Below are positions 29,001 to 43,442 of a stretch of 64,000 nucleotides of DNA, one piece after another. Where the stretch lies: positions 24,839,819 to 24,903,818 of the forward strand of contig NW_024881316.1 in NCBI RefSeq assembly GCF_018691265.1. Direction: 5' to 3'. Below the pieces are notes generated by a model, which was given only the letters and a program-made list of their open reading frames with translations, did no database searches and was not told where the DNA came from. Position 1 is the stretch's first letter. Each line of letters starts with the position of its first letter. The position numbers were made by a program, and so were the translations under genes. The DNA is from Tyto alba (lineage: Eukaryota > Chordata > Aves > Strigiformes > Tytonidae).

Positions 29001-32000
29001 GCAGCCAACACAAGTTGCCCCATCGACTTGAGAAAAGCGCAGCAAGTCCACGTATTCCAACGTGCCACTTGCTGATATTTATCTGCCTCAGAAAGCTTTA
29101 TGTTTGAAGGGATGAAAAAAAAAAAAAATTGTGCAAGTGGAAGGAAAGCAGATGTCTAGAGATAAAGCCATCATCACTGTCTCAGACTTGCCGCATGGCA
29201 AAGCTAGGAAAAGAGCTCCCCAATATCTGCTTGGTTTCAGAGAAGCATTCCAAGATCTCTCGCCTGCTGCACTGGCCGCTTCAGACCAAACCAGCCCACA
29301 CTGGGAAGACGAGGTCTGAATTACCAGTGTGTAGAATGAAGAGCAGGGCAGCAGAGTTGTGCTTTTGCTCATCCAACTATTGCAACTTCTACTGCAAGTC
29401 ACAGAGTCCATGGGGCGATTCTTCTTCACTAGTTTCAAGGCTAGCCTTTACAGCAGCAATTTCCTAAGGAGGATCACAACCATCTCAGTGACACGAAGAC
29501 CATATCGGTGTTATGGGAGATATTACAGCATGAGCACAGCCCACAGATGATTCACCAGGAATCCGCACGGATCACTGTGAACATCAGGCCTTCATCAAGT
29601 ACAGGAAAACACTGAACTAGCAGGCCATGGAGAGTTAAAACAAGTCCCCTGACTTGCTTAGGCCTGAGATGAGCCCAAAATCAATTTGATTTCGTCTTGT
29701 TGCCTTTATGCATATAGAGAGGAAACTTAATTGAGGTAAGGCAAGACTAATACAATGCATTACACTAGATTAAGGGTGTAACGAACACGAAGATCCTTGC
29801 TGACCTAACAGTTTGTTAATTATACACCCTAATTATTTCCCTCGTGTTTTCTCAACAAGAGGTATGGTGTACCTCTCTTTTTTTGCACTTATTTCCAGTT
29901 CTGTATCTGTACTTTGCATCAACATTACCCTTTTAATATAAAGGGGAACGAACAGTGTACCCTGTAGCTAACATCCACAGAGAGATCTTCCACTATTCTC
30001 CAGAACCAGATTCCTATAATAGAACTTTTAAAACTATCTGCTGGTAGAAATATTACATCTTGCTCTTCCCATCCATTTCCAGCTTCAATAGCTTAGTTTC
30101 ACAACTAGGACTGCAGCTGTATTTTTGTACCCAGAACTCCTACAGAGTCAACACTTACCCGAGATGATGGCACTATATTCCATTTATCATAAAACATTAA
30201 TAAGGTACTGACAAGAAAAAGTTCTTAGGCCCATGCAGGAAGCCCCAATAAAAATGCCTTCCTGCATTGCTGACAAGGCACAAAGTACTCAGAACAGATA
30301 ATACAAGTATGTCTCTGCGGTTGTATTTTGTTGGATTCCTCCTAGTCCAGCTAAAAACCCACAAACATATTCCTTCAGTATATTTAGGCACTCCTGTAAT
30401 CTGATCTGTGCACATAAAAAAAAAAAATAATCCTCTTTCTAACTTCAACTTTTGCTTGATTCCATTGCAATGCCAAGGAACCTGGGTTGGGTGTTTTTTT
30501 TTTTTTATACGTAGAAAATAGCAGAGAGGATATGTGACTTAATACGTACTCACATGCAAGTAATGGAAAGAAGCACTCTTTTTAGCCATCACAGGACAAA
30601 AAAAGGTTATTTCGTATATTGCAAGTCAAGGAATAGAAGAAACAATGAATACTTCCACCCTATTTACAGAAATAAATATCATATAACACCATGAACAACA
30701 GACATTATTCTTTATATTTGTACACAGCAGCCAGTTGGGGGGGATTTATTACTTAAAAAAAAAAAAAAGAAAACACAAACAAACAAACAAACCCCAAACA
30801 AACAGAGAGCCATAGGTCTCGATGGGATTTCAGTCACAAGCACATTCAATACCTCTGCAATAAGAAGTGTACAAGACTGAAAGCCAACACTAAGTAGAAA
30901 AGTCTAGTACAAAAAGAGAGACTCCCAAGTCTAGTTTGTGCACAAAGCCAGCAGAAACTGCTGGAAGTAAAAACAGCACCCACACAGAGGCTATGTAAAC
31001 CAGTTTTGCTCTACTTCAGAAGGATAAAGAGCTCACTCACAACAGGATGCAAACCTGTGCCTGGGGTTTTCAAAAGAAAAAGCCAAATTTAATACATCAT
31101 CTCAACTTAACATCTTTACCACGGTCTGTAGGAAAACTTCTTCACCATGATTACTCTTACTACCTAGAGTGAAAAAATCAATTTCTGTGAGAGTACTGAG
31201 TTTGAAAAAAATAAGACTGTTTAAGCTTTGTTATGAACAGACCAACTTTGATTCGGGTAGAAACAAAGGTGCTTCTGAAAATTTCTCTGGCTACTGAGTT
31301 TAGTTTCTTGGATTCCAAGCTAGTAAGAGTTCACGCACTTTTAAGGTGCAGCTTCCAGATAACACTTCCCCTCCAGTGTCAAACTCTACGAACCACGACG
31401 CACAACGGCTTCTGAGGTGTCCAAAGTTTAAAGAGGAAGCCCTTGGTTCATCAACTCAAAAGTCGAGCGCACCTCCCACTCATGCTGTACCCGTGAAGTC
31501 CAACCAGTGCCCGGCTGGAACCACTCTGATGGAGTTTCTAGCAAAACCAGCAAGTGCCAGCCGGCGGGTCACGCCAGCAGGTACCACCTCGGCGCCTCAA
31601 AACCACGCTGAACTGAAAGTGAATCCACCTTCGAGAATACTACCAAAAAAGTATTATGCACAAAAATCTGGCTGCCTCTTTCACAAAAGAAGGAAAACAC
31701 TGACAACTGCGCGGGACTTACACAGAGAAAAAGAAAAAAGCTTATTCATCTCCCGCGTTTTGCGTGACGAAGTTTCCAGGAGTGGAAGGCAGAAACGGGA
31801 ACGCTGCTATCTGCTAGGGGGTTTTGGTTTTCCCATGTACAGAGCAGATAGTATGTATCGAAAGGGGAAAAAAGGGGAGGGTTTCATACCCTCCAAGGTC
31901 TCGTAATTCCGATGACGTGAATGTTAATCACAACATATATTCACATCCCGTGACCCCGGTCCTAACCCCCCCCCCCCCGCCCCCCCGCCCTCCAAACAGG

Positions 32001-32159
32001 GCTCTTCCTCCCGCGAAGATGTGCACCCCCAGCTTTTTTTTTTTTTGCTCGCGAAAGCTCCTTTACCACCAAACTCCGGTGAGACGCTGAAGCCTCCGAA
32101 GGTTAACCACCACCGGCCCCAGCCGCCCCCCACCGCAGCCTCGGGGCGGGCGCGCCTCA

Positions 32160-33464
<1,305 letters not shown>

Positions 33465-36400
33465 CTACATTGCTGTGGCGTCAAAAACAACCGAGACGCT
33501 GTCCTCGAGGCTTTCTGCGATAAGGTTTTTAAAATCCGCGTTCAGAAGAGCCGATTGTAAGGTCAGAAGGGTTAGCAAAGGTAAAGACACCGGCAGCACT
33601 CTGCCCGTGTCTGCCGGCTCCACAGCAGCCCCACTCCCCAAACCCCTGGCTGTGCTGAGCTCCAACAAAACACAGTCTCAGAGGCTCTCCTCTCTTAGGT
33701 TGCATAATAGCAATTTCGTAATCCGCACAGCGACGTAAAATACTTTAGAAAACAGGCACCTAAACATCGGAGCTGCTCTTGAAATATTGCTAATTTCTTG
33801 CATAATTACAAATGGGTGCAGCTACGGGAACAGGGGAGAGGGGGAAGTTGATTGTAGCCCTCTCTCTTCAATCCCTGCACCGTTGTGGCAATACTTAGTC
33901 TTACAGAATTGCAGTGTATTTGTTGCTGTTTTTTCTTAAAACAGCCGATGAATCCTGAAAGCTACACTTGTTTAATTTCTGTGGGAATTGCAGTGATCTG
34001 CCTACTTTTGGTTCTAATAAAGGACATTTTAGGACCTTGTGTACTGTTACACTTTGCTGACCCATAAAACGAGAAACTTTAAAAATGTTACCATTTTCTT
34101 ATAGGTGCCTTTAAAAATCGGTCAGAACCAACAGTTTCTTTCTGCAGTTGATATACCAAGTAATCACAGAAAAAATATGTGGAACCTCCCAGTGTGTCTA
34201 GATAAAGTATGTAAAGAAATCTGCTAGTCCGCGGAGAAAGAACCGCAAGTATTGATGACCTGAAAACAACTGAAGTGTTTTTTCAGAAAGCTGCAGGAAA
34301 CGATCTGGCTTCTGACCATATCATGGTTAAAAAATGTGTGTCGGAGCGAAAGTGTCAGCATTTCACTTCAGAGGACTGTAACTGAGTTTCCAACACGATT
34401 TTCATCCACTACAAATGTACAAACTGCTTATAGCACACACAAAAAGAAAGCAGCGATTGATCTTTTTCATCCTGCACTTGAAAGGAAGATCATTACCTAA
34501 GGGTATTCCGAGTAGGGTTTGGAGATTGGTTTTTTCAATATAGCTACAATATTTTGAGGCAAAGCCTTCCTCAGCTCCTGCAGTACCCACGGAGAGAGCG
34601 TTTGTAAATGTGTTCACGTGTGTTTGGAAACGGGGCGGGCACGTACACACCAGCCCTCTCAGGCCTTCCCAGCCCCAGGGCAGGAGATTAGATAACTACA
34701 AGACAGGAGAAAATCAAACAAACGTGTTGCGCATCATCACAGAGCTTGACAAAATCCAGGAGGCTCCCCAGCAGATCTCAGAGGTGGAGATGAGGAGGAC
34801 CATCTCCATCACACTTGGTGGGTCCCAGGCAGTGGCCAGCCGATGCACTTCTTCCAGCTGCTGGTGAGGCTGGTCCTCCCCGAGGGCAAGGTTCAGAAAA
34901 TGCAGCTTCTCGTGGCAGCTCTGGCCCAAGCTCTGACATGGGAGGTCTTGAACCAGATGTGGGGAACATGGTGCTCCCCGCAGACACCAGCCCAGATCTG
35001 CTACCAAGATTGCCTTGCCTAAATTCAGGGAGTGTTACAGCTCCTCAGTGCCTTTCATTCCTAGGGAACCCTCTGGAGAAGCGGGACTGCAGGGGGGTCG
35101 TGCAGCGAGGCATGTGAAGAAGGGAGGGCTGCAGTTGGCTGCCCCCAGTTTACACAGGACAGGCCGTCCTATATGAGACTACATCGTAGGGATGGGGTGA
35201 CATCAAAGCACTTGAAGAACAATGTGACTCACTTAATTGCCAAACGGAAGGATGAACGGGTTTACTCCTGAGCTCCAGCTCTCAAGAACGGGCTTGTGGT
35301 GGCACTTCAGGACCTTCTGTGCACTTTCTGCTCAGCTGGAAGCACCCACATTGTCCCATAGCTCAGTCTGACACCAGGCAAGAGCTCCAGCAGTGGCCTC
35401 TGTGGGATGGATTTCATGCCAGCTTGTGGTGCTATCTGCCCCACCGTCTTCTGTGCCATTTGGGAGAAATGCCCAGCACACCCTCCAGAGAGGGCTCCTG
35501 ATCCCAGCACACCAGTCTGTCTCGGAGGCTTGTAAACGGTTTGAGCCTTTCTTGCATGACACGGATGTGAAGTTGGGTGTGAGGTGGCACTTCTGGAGAT
35601 GCTGTCATGTGTCTCATGACTAGGTCTCACTGTGACAAGTCTAGACAGTAACAGGAAAGTAACAGTGACGATCGGGTGAGTCTGTGTACTTTACTGAAGG
35701 ATGAGGCAAACTAATCGCATGCTTCTCAGGAGGGTCAGGGAGTCCAGGAGACAGAGTGATGGCAAGAGAGCTTATTATTTATGAAATCTGCCTTCACCAA
35801 GTGACACTCAATATAAGGATGACGAGCCTCTTCCCCTTCTCTGAGATGGACAGGTAATGTCATAGGGTCTTTGATAAAATCCTTGGGAGATTAGGACATC
35901 AAATCAGTGCTGGTGGCCCTGGTCCACTGCACACCTGAAGATATAGCCTGAGGCTCTGGTATGGCAATAGGCATCAAGGAGGCCAAAAGGCAAACCAGCG
36001 CCTTTGTTGAGGACACAGTATCCTCACAGCAAAAAGCATCATCCTGAGCAAGTAAACCCGCTCAGCTTTGGTCAGTGTAATGAGTTACTAGTCTTTATTG
36101 TTCTGCCACACTAAGAAGTAGCAGCAATAAAAAACCCTTCCGTAAACCAAGAAGAGACAAATTCTGTATCCTGTGTGGCCAGAAGAGTGACCTCGTGTCG
36201 GGGCAAGTTTTGGTGGGAGAGGTCTTTGAAAAGGGGTGGCCAAAGAGATTTGTGATAGAGTAACTAGAAGCTATAACCAGGCATGCAGGAGAAGTTGCGA
36301 GCAAGCAGAGGAGGACGGCAAATTGCTAGAGTTTGCACTAACACTTGATACTTGACAACCCTTCTTACCTGGGGCAATTGTGTCCCCCAGGGGTAAGAGA

Positions 36401-39400
36401 AATATTGCCCTGACAGCCGCAGTCCTGCTGTGTAACACATTTCCATGGCAAGCGAAGGTGTGGCTTATGTGCAGGAGGAAATAGGTCTGTTGCTCTCCCA
36501 GTTCTGCAGGGGATTACCTGGCTCCAAACTGCAAACTGCCATTTGATAACCTGGTTTACTTTTTTTTTTGACCTTTGCTATTCAAATATTTACATTTCTA
36601 CTTTATTTATTTATGTATGTATTTATTTATTTATAGTAGTTCTAAAAGTATTTTAGTACTTTTATATATCGGTTGGCTGAATTTCAGTTACTTGGGACAA
36701 CTTAATACTATTTTTAAGACTCTCACAGCAATGCCAGGAGCCGTCAAGCTGTATGAAATCTGCAAGAGAGGTAATGCCACTTCCTCTTTCGCGAGAGCAA
36801 TGAATGGGTGTGGGGAGCAGTTTCGTGCTTCTTTCCTGGCCGGCTGCTCTCTTCAGCCTCGGATGGGCAAGGTCTGGCTTCTACCAACTCTGCTCCCGAG
36901 GGGAACAGATGAAGTCTGCTCTCGCCGTGATACCACATTTCTTTCTGCCATTCGCCCTGTGATCGGGCAACCCACATCAGGCTTTGTGGCAGTCACCCTT
37001 GCCCCCCCGTTAAACAGCGCTAAGGTGCATATAAACAAAGGGTGCACCCCCAGTTATTCACAACACATGCACAGCAGGAGAAGAGGAAGCTCTCCTGCAC
37101 GGGATTGCCAGCGGGGATCGCCCTGCTGAACAGGTCAGTGCTCCCAGTGTTGGGAATGGCAGGAGGGATACCGGTTACACATACGGTCACATCATAGCTG
37201 AAATTTGGGAGACAGGTCGTGACCAAAAAATTCATGTCTTATCATCTATCAAGCAAACAGCCATCCTTCAATCACAACCGGTCTGGTCTGGGTACGTAGC
37301 CAAGAATTTAAATGCTAAAAATCTCAATTTCTCTTTCTAGATACCATCATCCTGTGTGCTCCCAAACAAAAAAATTAGGTTTATGTGACTTTTAAGGAAT
37401 TCAGACAATGAAATGTAAAATAGAGATAAGGCTGGGCTGATCTCAGGAGTATTCCTGGAAGTTATTGTTTGAAAGAAGCAAGAGCAAGGTCACGCTGCAG
37501 CTCCCCCTCCTCGGCACAGCTCAGACAGAATTGCTTTCTGGCAAAAGGCAATTCAAGCAAACAACACCAAATTTTAAGTTGAAATGCTTATTAAAAGCCC
37601 TAAAGCAAGGATATCCATGGGTTTGGGTGAGTGCAGAGGAAGTCAGTGCTGCTACAAAGAAAGCAGTAATATTCAGAATAATCAGAACTTAACAGTTAAG
37701 TACATTGTGTGGTAGAGAGAAAAAAAAAAAAAAAAAGAAGAGAATGGATGGAAATAGATTTTGCATCAGCACAGTTTAAGTAGTTCATCAAGCTCATTGT
37801 TCAAACCCCATTTAAATTAACACTAGGAAAAATACAATAAATAAAAATAAAGCAGGCCCAGTTCCTGAAGCCTCTTCTGTGTTCAGGACTTCTTCCCTCC
37901 CCCAGTCAGACTTCCCGAGCCTCGTTAGAGAGAAAGAAATGCAGTTACAGAGCACAGAGAAGCCGGAGCAAAGCAAGAAGAGTACGGAGAGAGAAAGACC
38001 CTAGTACTACAGGCAATAGGACCAGTTTCAGGGATAATTATCTAACCAGCATTCGATTCCTGCTGGAAGAGTAGTTACCCACCCCCTCTGAACAAATTAA
38101 ATGGGAATACTACTGAAGCTGCAGTAACCATACTACAGCCTGCAGAGCTGCCGAGAGCCAGGCCTGGCAGGGCGCTGGAGTTAATTAGCACTGACATACT
38201 TCTCTTTCCTCAGTTTTGCTGGCTGAGGACTCCAGTCACATTTACCCTTCAGTTTCTATTTAAATTGTTTAGAAGGGAGTTGTAAAAGCAGCATGTAGAG
38301 GTGACTATAAAGTTTTCCCATACTGATTACAGAGCTACAAATACAGTTACAAATTCTGGTTACATCATTACAAGTGCCACATCTACAAAGTTTTTGTATG
38401 TCTGAAATAATTGATAGAGACTAATATTAACGTACTGTTAGCATAAAGGCATACCTAAGAGTTGCAATGAATTATTATAGCCATAATGCCAAGCTTAAGC
38501 AGCACGTGCTCGTGGCAGTGCTTTTAACACGTTCACTGTGGTTTTACAGCATTATAAATAGCAATCACTGTGAGCAAAAGCATCTCTTCTCCTGTCCACC
38601 CCCACCCCCACCCCCAAACAAATCGCTCACGATAACGTCAGCTTTTATTTGAACACAATGAGCTGTAATCACATGAGGTATTACTCTGATTTAATCCTAT
38701 TTGCTTTAGTTTGGTTCATAAGGAGTGGCCAGTAATATGCGGTTGCATTGTGTCCGATGGTTTCTTGTTTCACACCAGCCTTCAAGGGCTGACACCCCTC
38801 ATCGTCTTTGGCCAGAAGAACAAAGCGATGGGTTCTGGCAGGTAAGGAGAAGACAGATTCTGGAGGCTGGGATGGTGTTTTTCCCTCCTTTCTTTCTTTC
38901 TTTCCCCTCCCAATTTCTGGGCTGGCTGTCACAGTTCATGGATAGGCTCCAAGCCCCAACCATTTTTTCAGGTTTTCACTATTTTCAGCTGGTCCAATGC
39001 AACCAGCTAGAAACTCTCATGGCAACTTTTGCTTCTCCAACCACCGTGAAGAGAACAAGTCAAGACATGAATTCAGGTCTGTGTTTATTTTTTCAAATGA
39101 ACATCATGATGTAGCTAAATACCACTTGACTAAGTGTAGTTTGGTGCTTTGTTTTGCATAGCCAACCGAGACAACCACACCGCTGGATTTGGCATGAAAT
39201 GAAAAGGCAGATACCAGCACAAGGTAGGTCACCCTGCCTATCAGCCCAGCACCTTCGCTTCATGACGTTTCATGATCTTTATCCCCTGAACGATGAGAGA
39301 CCCCCAGCTTCCAGTGGGCTCCGAGCCACGACACATTCAGCATCATGAGGGTTGGGAGGAGACGTCGTCTCTGTTAGGGGAGCTGGGCTGGTGCAGGGTT

Positions 39401-40539
39401 GTGCCAGCCAAAGGGCAGCAATGAGGAGCATCACTCCACGTGTCAAGAACTTCTGTCGGGAGCATCCTTATGGCCCATCACTTCGCGTCCTGATTGATGG
39501 ACCTGGAGAATGTTTTACCGATGGGAGGTGGAAGCAGCTAGCACCGGGGCTAACGTAAATTTGACAACAATGAAAAATATTTTGACTGGCTCATGATTTT
39601 TTCAAAACTTTTTTTTTTTTTTCCCCTTTGGCACATGGTTCCTAATTTCATTCTTTCTCTCATCTTAGCTGGAAGAGAAATTTAATGCCCTTAGAATAGT
39701 CAAACAGGGTCTTATCTACAATTACACACACATACAATTCCAGATTTTGTGTTCATAAATGCAAATTTAATGTTGAGTCTACTCTTCACTGATTTCCTGT
39801 AATAGTTATTTAGCTCATATAATGCATGTTAATTAGATAGTTGTACTTCAATTACTTTTACCATAGAAGACTTTTTTTCTTCAAATTATAAAATGCTATG
39901 TTAGAAAAGTGTTATTGATCTTCAGAAAGAAGAAGGAGGAAATTTCTGACACACTGCTTAGAGCAAGAGGAACTGATAGACTGTGAGAGTTGCTTATTTA
40001 AGCAATCAGACCCAGGATAAAGGAAATATAACTGGAATTCATTTGGAATGCCAAATGGAAAAATTATAGTAAGCAGTTGCACCAGGTAAAGTATTTTTTC
40101 TGCCTTTAATTGTGTCACAGTAACAACTGGCATTAAAAGCAGACATCTGAATCCAGTGAGTTACCAGGTATGATGTAACCATTCAGTGAGAAGCACAATT
40201 GTCTTCAGAATTAAATACCTTTCTGAAGAGATGTTATGCTGAGGACCAAAAAGTAAACTAGCAATTTACGCCTTATATGCAACAGCTCAATCTTCTGGTT
40301 AGAAAAAAAAATATAGTTTAAGGAAACAGCTAACATTAAAACATAAATAAAATAGAAAAATAACTGCCAACACTGTTGATAACAAAATGGCAGAGCTTGT
40401 GTGTCCCGGTCACAGCACTTATTAACCAGCTACCCAGTTCTGTAAAGCTTGCACTACAGTTGTCAGAAATGATGGTTTTCAAAAGAATTTAGGTCAGGTA
40501 AACACTTGGCAAACAGGCATACTGTGGTGAACTGGTAAG

Positions 40540-40702
40540 TTCATACAGGCACCTCAGAAGCTCTGCAGGCCACCAGGAGGAGTACATGGAAAGCAAATTG
40601 GGCCGGAGCATGACCCTAGCCTGCCTTTAGCAAAATTCCAACTGCAAAGAACTTCTACTAGCCTAGCAGTTGGACTAGATGATCATTGTAGGTCTCTTCC
40701 AA
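40540..40702 (+). mobile_element. CR1 LINE 3' end fragment
   Basis: The plus strand carries a diverged CR1 3' end (GCAGTTGGACTAGATGATCA, then GTAGGTCTCTTCCAAC), directly followed by the pentanucleotide array. Only the last 40-50 bases are recognisable with confidence; the left border is a guess. Confidence 0.65.
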
Positions 40703-40813
40703 CTATCCTATCCTATCCTATCCTATCCTATCCTATCCTATCCTATCCTATCCTATCCTATCCTATCCTATCCTATCCTATCCTATCCTATCCTATCCTA
40801 TCTTATCCTATCC
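40703..40813. repeat. (CTATC)n pentanucleotide array, about 22 units
   Basis: About 110 bases of almost perfect CTATC units follow the CR1 tail, with one interrupted unit (TCTTATCC) near 40801-40806 and a decayed end (TATCCTTCC). Where the tail of a CR1 would be short ATTCTRTG units, this array appears instead, so it probably grew from the tail. Confidence 0.97.
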
Positions 40814-43030
40814 TTCCTTTGATCTTTTGATGAGAGAAGAAGTTTTGGCAGGTGCCAATGTGCTCAGTTAAGACTGTTTTGTATTTGAAGAAAGTGTTTA
40901 AATTAATTTGATTATGTGAAGATCTGAGATGACTGCAAACACTTGAAAATGTGTGGACCAGAAAAGAATCTGGTGATTCTGTGGACACACACCCAAAAAA
41001 TAGGCTTCTTCCAGCTGACACCAGTGGTGCACTATACATCTGGTCTTGCCCATTGGTGGGAATCCTCGCATGGAAGCACCATCACCCACTGTGGATATTA
41101 CTCAGCTTTCATTACGAAATGCCCACTATTTCTTCAGCCAGTGTGCAAACACACATCTTGAGCCTGGACATTTTATTCAAGTTTTTCATTCTGTATTTCT
41201 ATTTCCAGTTTTTAGCGCTTCTTCCAGATACCCTGCAGAGGTGGAGGCTAACAGGCCAGGCAAGGGTGAACGGAAAATCCGGTCTGCTTCAGTGTGCTCA
41301 TTGCAGCTACACAGTTGGCAAGAAGCAGCTTGTGATTGTGCAGTTTACACATCCATGTGGCCTTGCTGCACATGCCGCTGGGCTCTCCTGGCTCATGGCA
41401 CAGGTTTCACTTCTCGTCTGCCTGAAATCCCACTCCTTGTCATGGGCTCGCGTGCTTTAGGCTGTTCAGATACATCAGTGCTTTCATGTTCAGGAGCCAT
41501 ACAGATGTGGTTGTCCCAATGTGGAAATGCTGCTGGGACATGGGCTCCCCCAGAGAAAAGGAGCCCGCCTGGAGCCCCCTTTTCTATATATGGCTTTTCC
41601 CCCAACTTCCCCAACACAGCTACGCTCATCCTATGGCAAACAGTCTCTTCCCAGCAGGAAGGACAAGCTGCCCTCGAGAGAAATCTCAGCAGAAATCTGA
41701 TCCCAGGATACAGATGTTGGACCCAGTGCAGATCGGGCTGGATGATGCAGTTTTCCCTCGATTCCTTTGTCTCCCTCTTCCTCCCTGTCCATCCAGGAGC
41801 CACGTGAGATCACAACATTTATTTTCTGGGTGTTGGGAAACTCAGTGCTATAGTCTGAATTAATCTCAGGTCTGCAAGCTGAAAAGAGGGAATGGTGAGA
41901 GGACACAACAGCTATAAATGAAGCTAAAAATAAAAGCATCTTGCCCTTTCTAACTCCTGTAAACACCGAACGCACAGCTTCTCCTCTCGCACACAATGCC
42001 CAGCTGCTGCAGGCTTCCTAGCTTTGTCCGCTTCCCTGCTAACTTTCCTCAGCCCAAATCCACCCCCAACTGAAAACAAAGCCCCTTTCTTTACATTTGG
42101 AAACCTCCCTAGGAAGCAGAAGGGCACCTTCTCTCCTGTCATCACTACTGATGGGAAGAGCTGATAATCTCCATCTTTAGCTGGCCCAGTACTTCCTTTT
42201 GTAAGATCTAGTTTCTACTTGCTTGCAACTTCCCCAAACTCCAACTGTCAGGATAATGTTTTCTACCTTAAGTGTCTGACTCAGACCCAGGTACTTTTAA
42301 GAAAGTTTCTGCTAAACCCATCAGCTGGTTCTAAGAACACACCGGAAATTACAATACACTGTACCTTGAGAAGATGTATAGTAATTTTGCAACTGTGATC
42401 ATTTGCTTTGGGGAGGGAAAAAAAACCAAAAAGTCCTTTTAGCAGAAAGGGCCACTGAGCAGAGAGCTCAGCCTCCTGTCGCTAGTGGGCCTTTTGCTGT
42501 GAAACTTATCCAAGATTCATCTGAAAAAATAAAAATCAGTTCACATAGCCTCAGCAGCACACGTACCTAACAAGCCTAATACTTAACAGCTAAAAATCCT
42601 CCAAATCCTCCATGGACTTGGTCAGCTCTGCGTCATGCTGCCCAAGCTGCCCACGTGCCCCCAGGCAGCGGCAGGAGGGCTGGGGGGGCCCCTGCCTGTC
42701 CATGCTTGGGGCACAGGGAGAAGGGGGCTGCCTCTACTGAGGGCTGGGCACGATGGGCGTGGGGGGGATGCAAGGGACAGGGGTCCCCGGTGGCAACAGC
42801 AAAGGAGGAGTGAAAGGGCATGGGACAGGAGAAGGGGGGTGGGGGGGGTGTCAGTCTCCAGCAGCACAGACCCCAAAGTGCCCTCAAGAGCTGGACCCCA
42901 AGGTGGACACCATCAGTTCCTTTCCAGGGAAGGGGAGGACCTGGGTCTGCTGGTGGCAGAGGGGGCTACAACCCCCTCCCCCCGCCCCCCCCCCCCCCCC
43001 CAAACTAGGTTTCCAGCAGCTGGCGATGTC

Positions 43031-43103
43031 CTGGGGCATGTCCCTGGGCCCTTCCCCACAGCAGGAATCCCCCGTGGGATCCTGCAGCCAGGACATGCCC
43101 CAG
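43031..43103. repeat. Perfect 13-bp inverted repeat with 47-base loop
   Basis: CTGGGGCATGTCC at 43031-43043 and its exact reverse complement GGACATGCCCCAG at 43091-43103, in a GC-rich block just right of a C17 run (42985-43001). No transposon ends or gene context were recognised. Confidence 0.85.
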
Positions 43104-43409
43104 CTCAGGGGATACCCTCTGCTGAGGAGACATCTCACCAGCACGGTGCTGGAGAAGAGGAGCCCTTGCAATGTGCTCCCTGCAAGCACCGATAAGACCA
43201 TGGTTCGTTAACCAGCCGAAGAGAAAATTAAATTCCTCACAGATCTGTCATTATTAACACAGCAAGAATTTTTCTCTATACAGGGAATAAAGGCGCATGA
43301 CCCGTAGCCTGGCATAGCTGCACAGTCAGTGATGTGGGACATAGAGCACCAAACAGAGGACAGTCACAATATGTTTGCTCAGCCTCATCCTCTATTATAG
43401 CATCTCAGA

Positions 43410-43410
<1 letters not shown>

Positions 43411-43440
<30 letters not shown>
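43411..43440. repeat. A30 homopolymer
   Basis: Thirty A between CATCTCAGAC and GGTTTATTTTGAG in the intergenic region. It could be the tail of an old retroposed sequence, but none was recognised to its left. Confidence 0.95.

Positions 43441-43442
<2 letters not shown>

Noticed and set aside
31346..31906. 186-codon plus-strand frame beside the CpG island
   Set aside because: About one frame of this length is expected by chance in the six frames of the window, and it shows no domain, splice signals or poly-A context.
36575..37129. 184-codon plus-strand frame
   Set aside because: Its first third is AT-rich repeat (TATT)n translation; no protein-like pattern follows.
40703..40813. CRISPR-like or telomere-like array
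   Set aside because: The five-base units are contiguous with no spacers, and the unit is not the vertebrate telomere repeat TTAGGG.
42635..43211. Overlapping 186- and 152-codon frames
   Set aside because: They lie in a GC-rich block with C and G runs. Both plus frames and two minus frames are open, so composition explains them.
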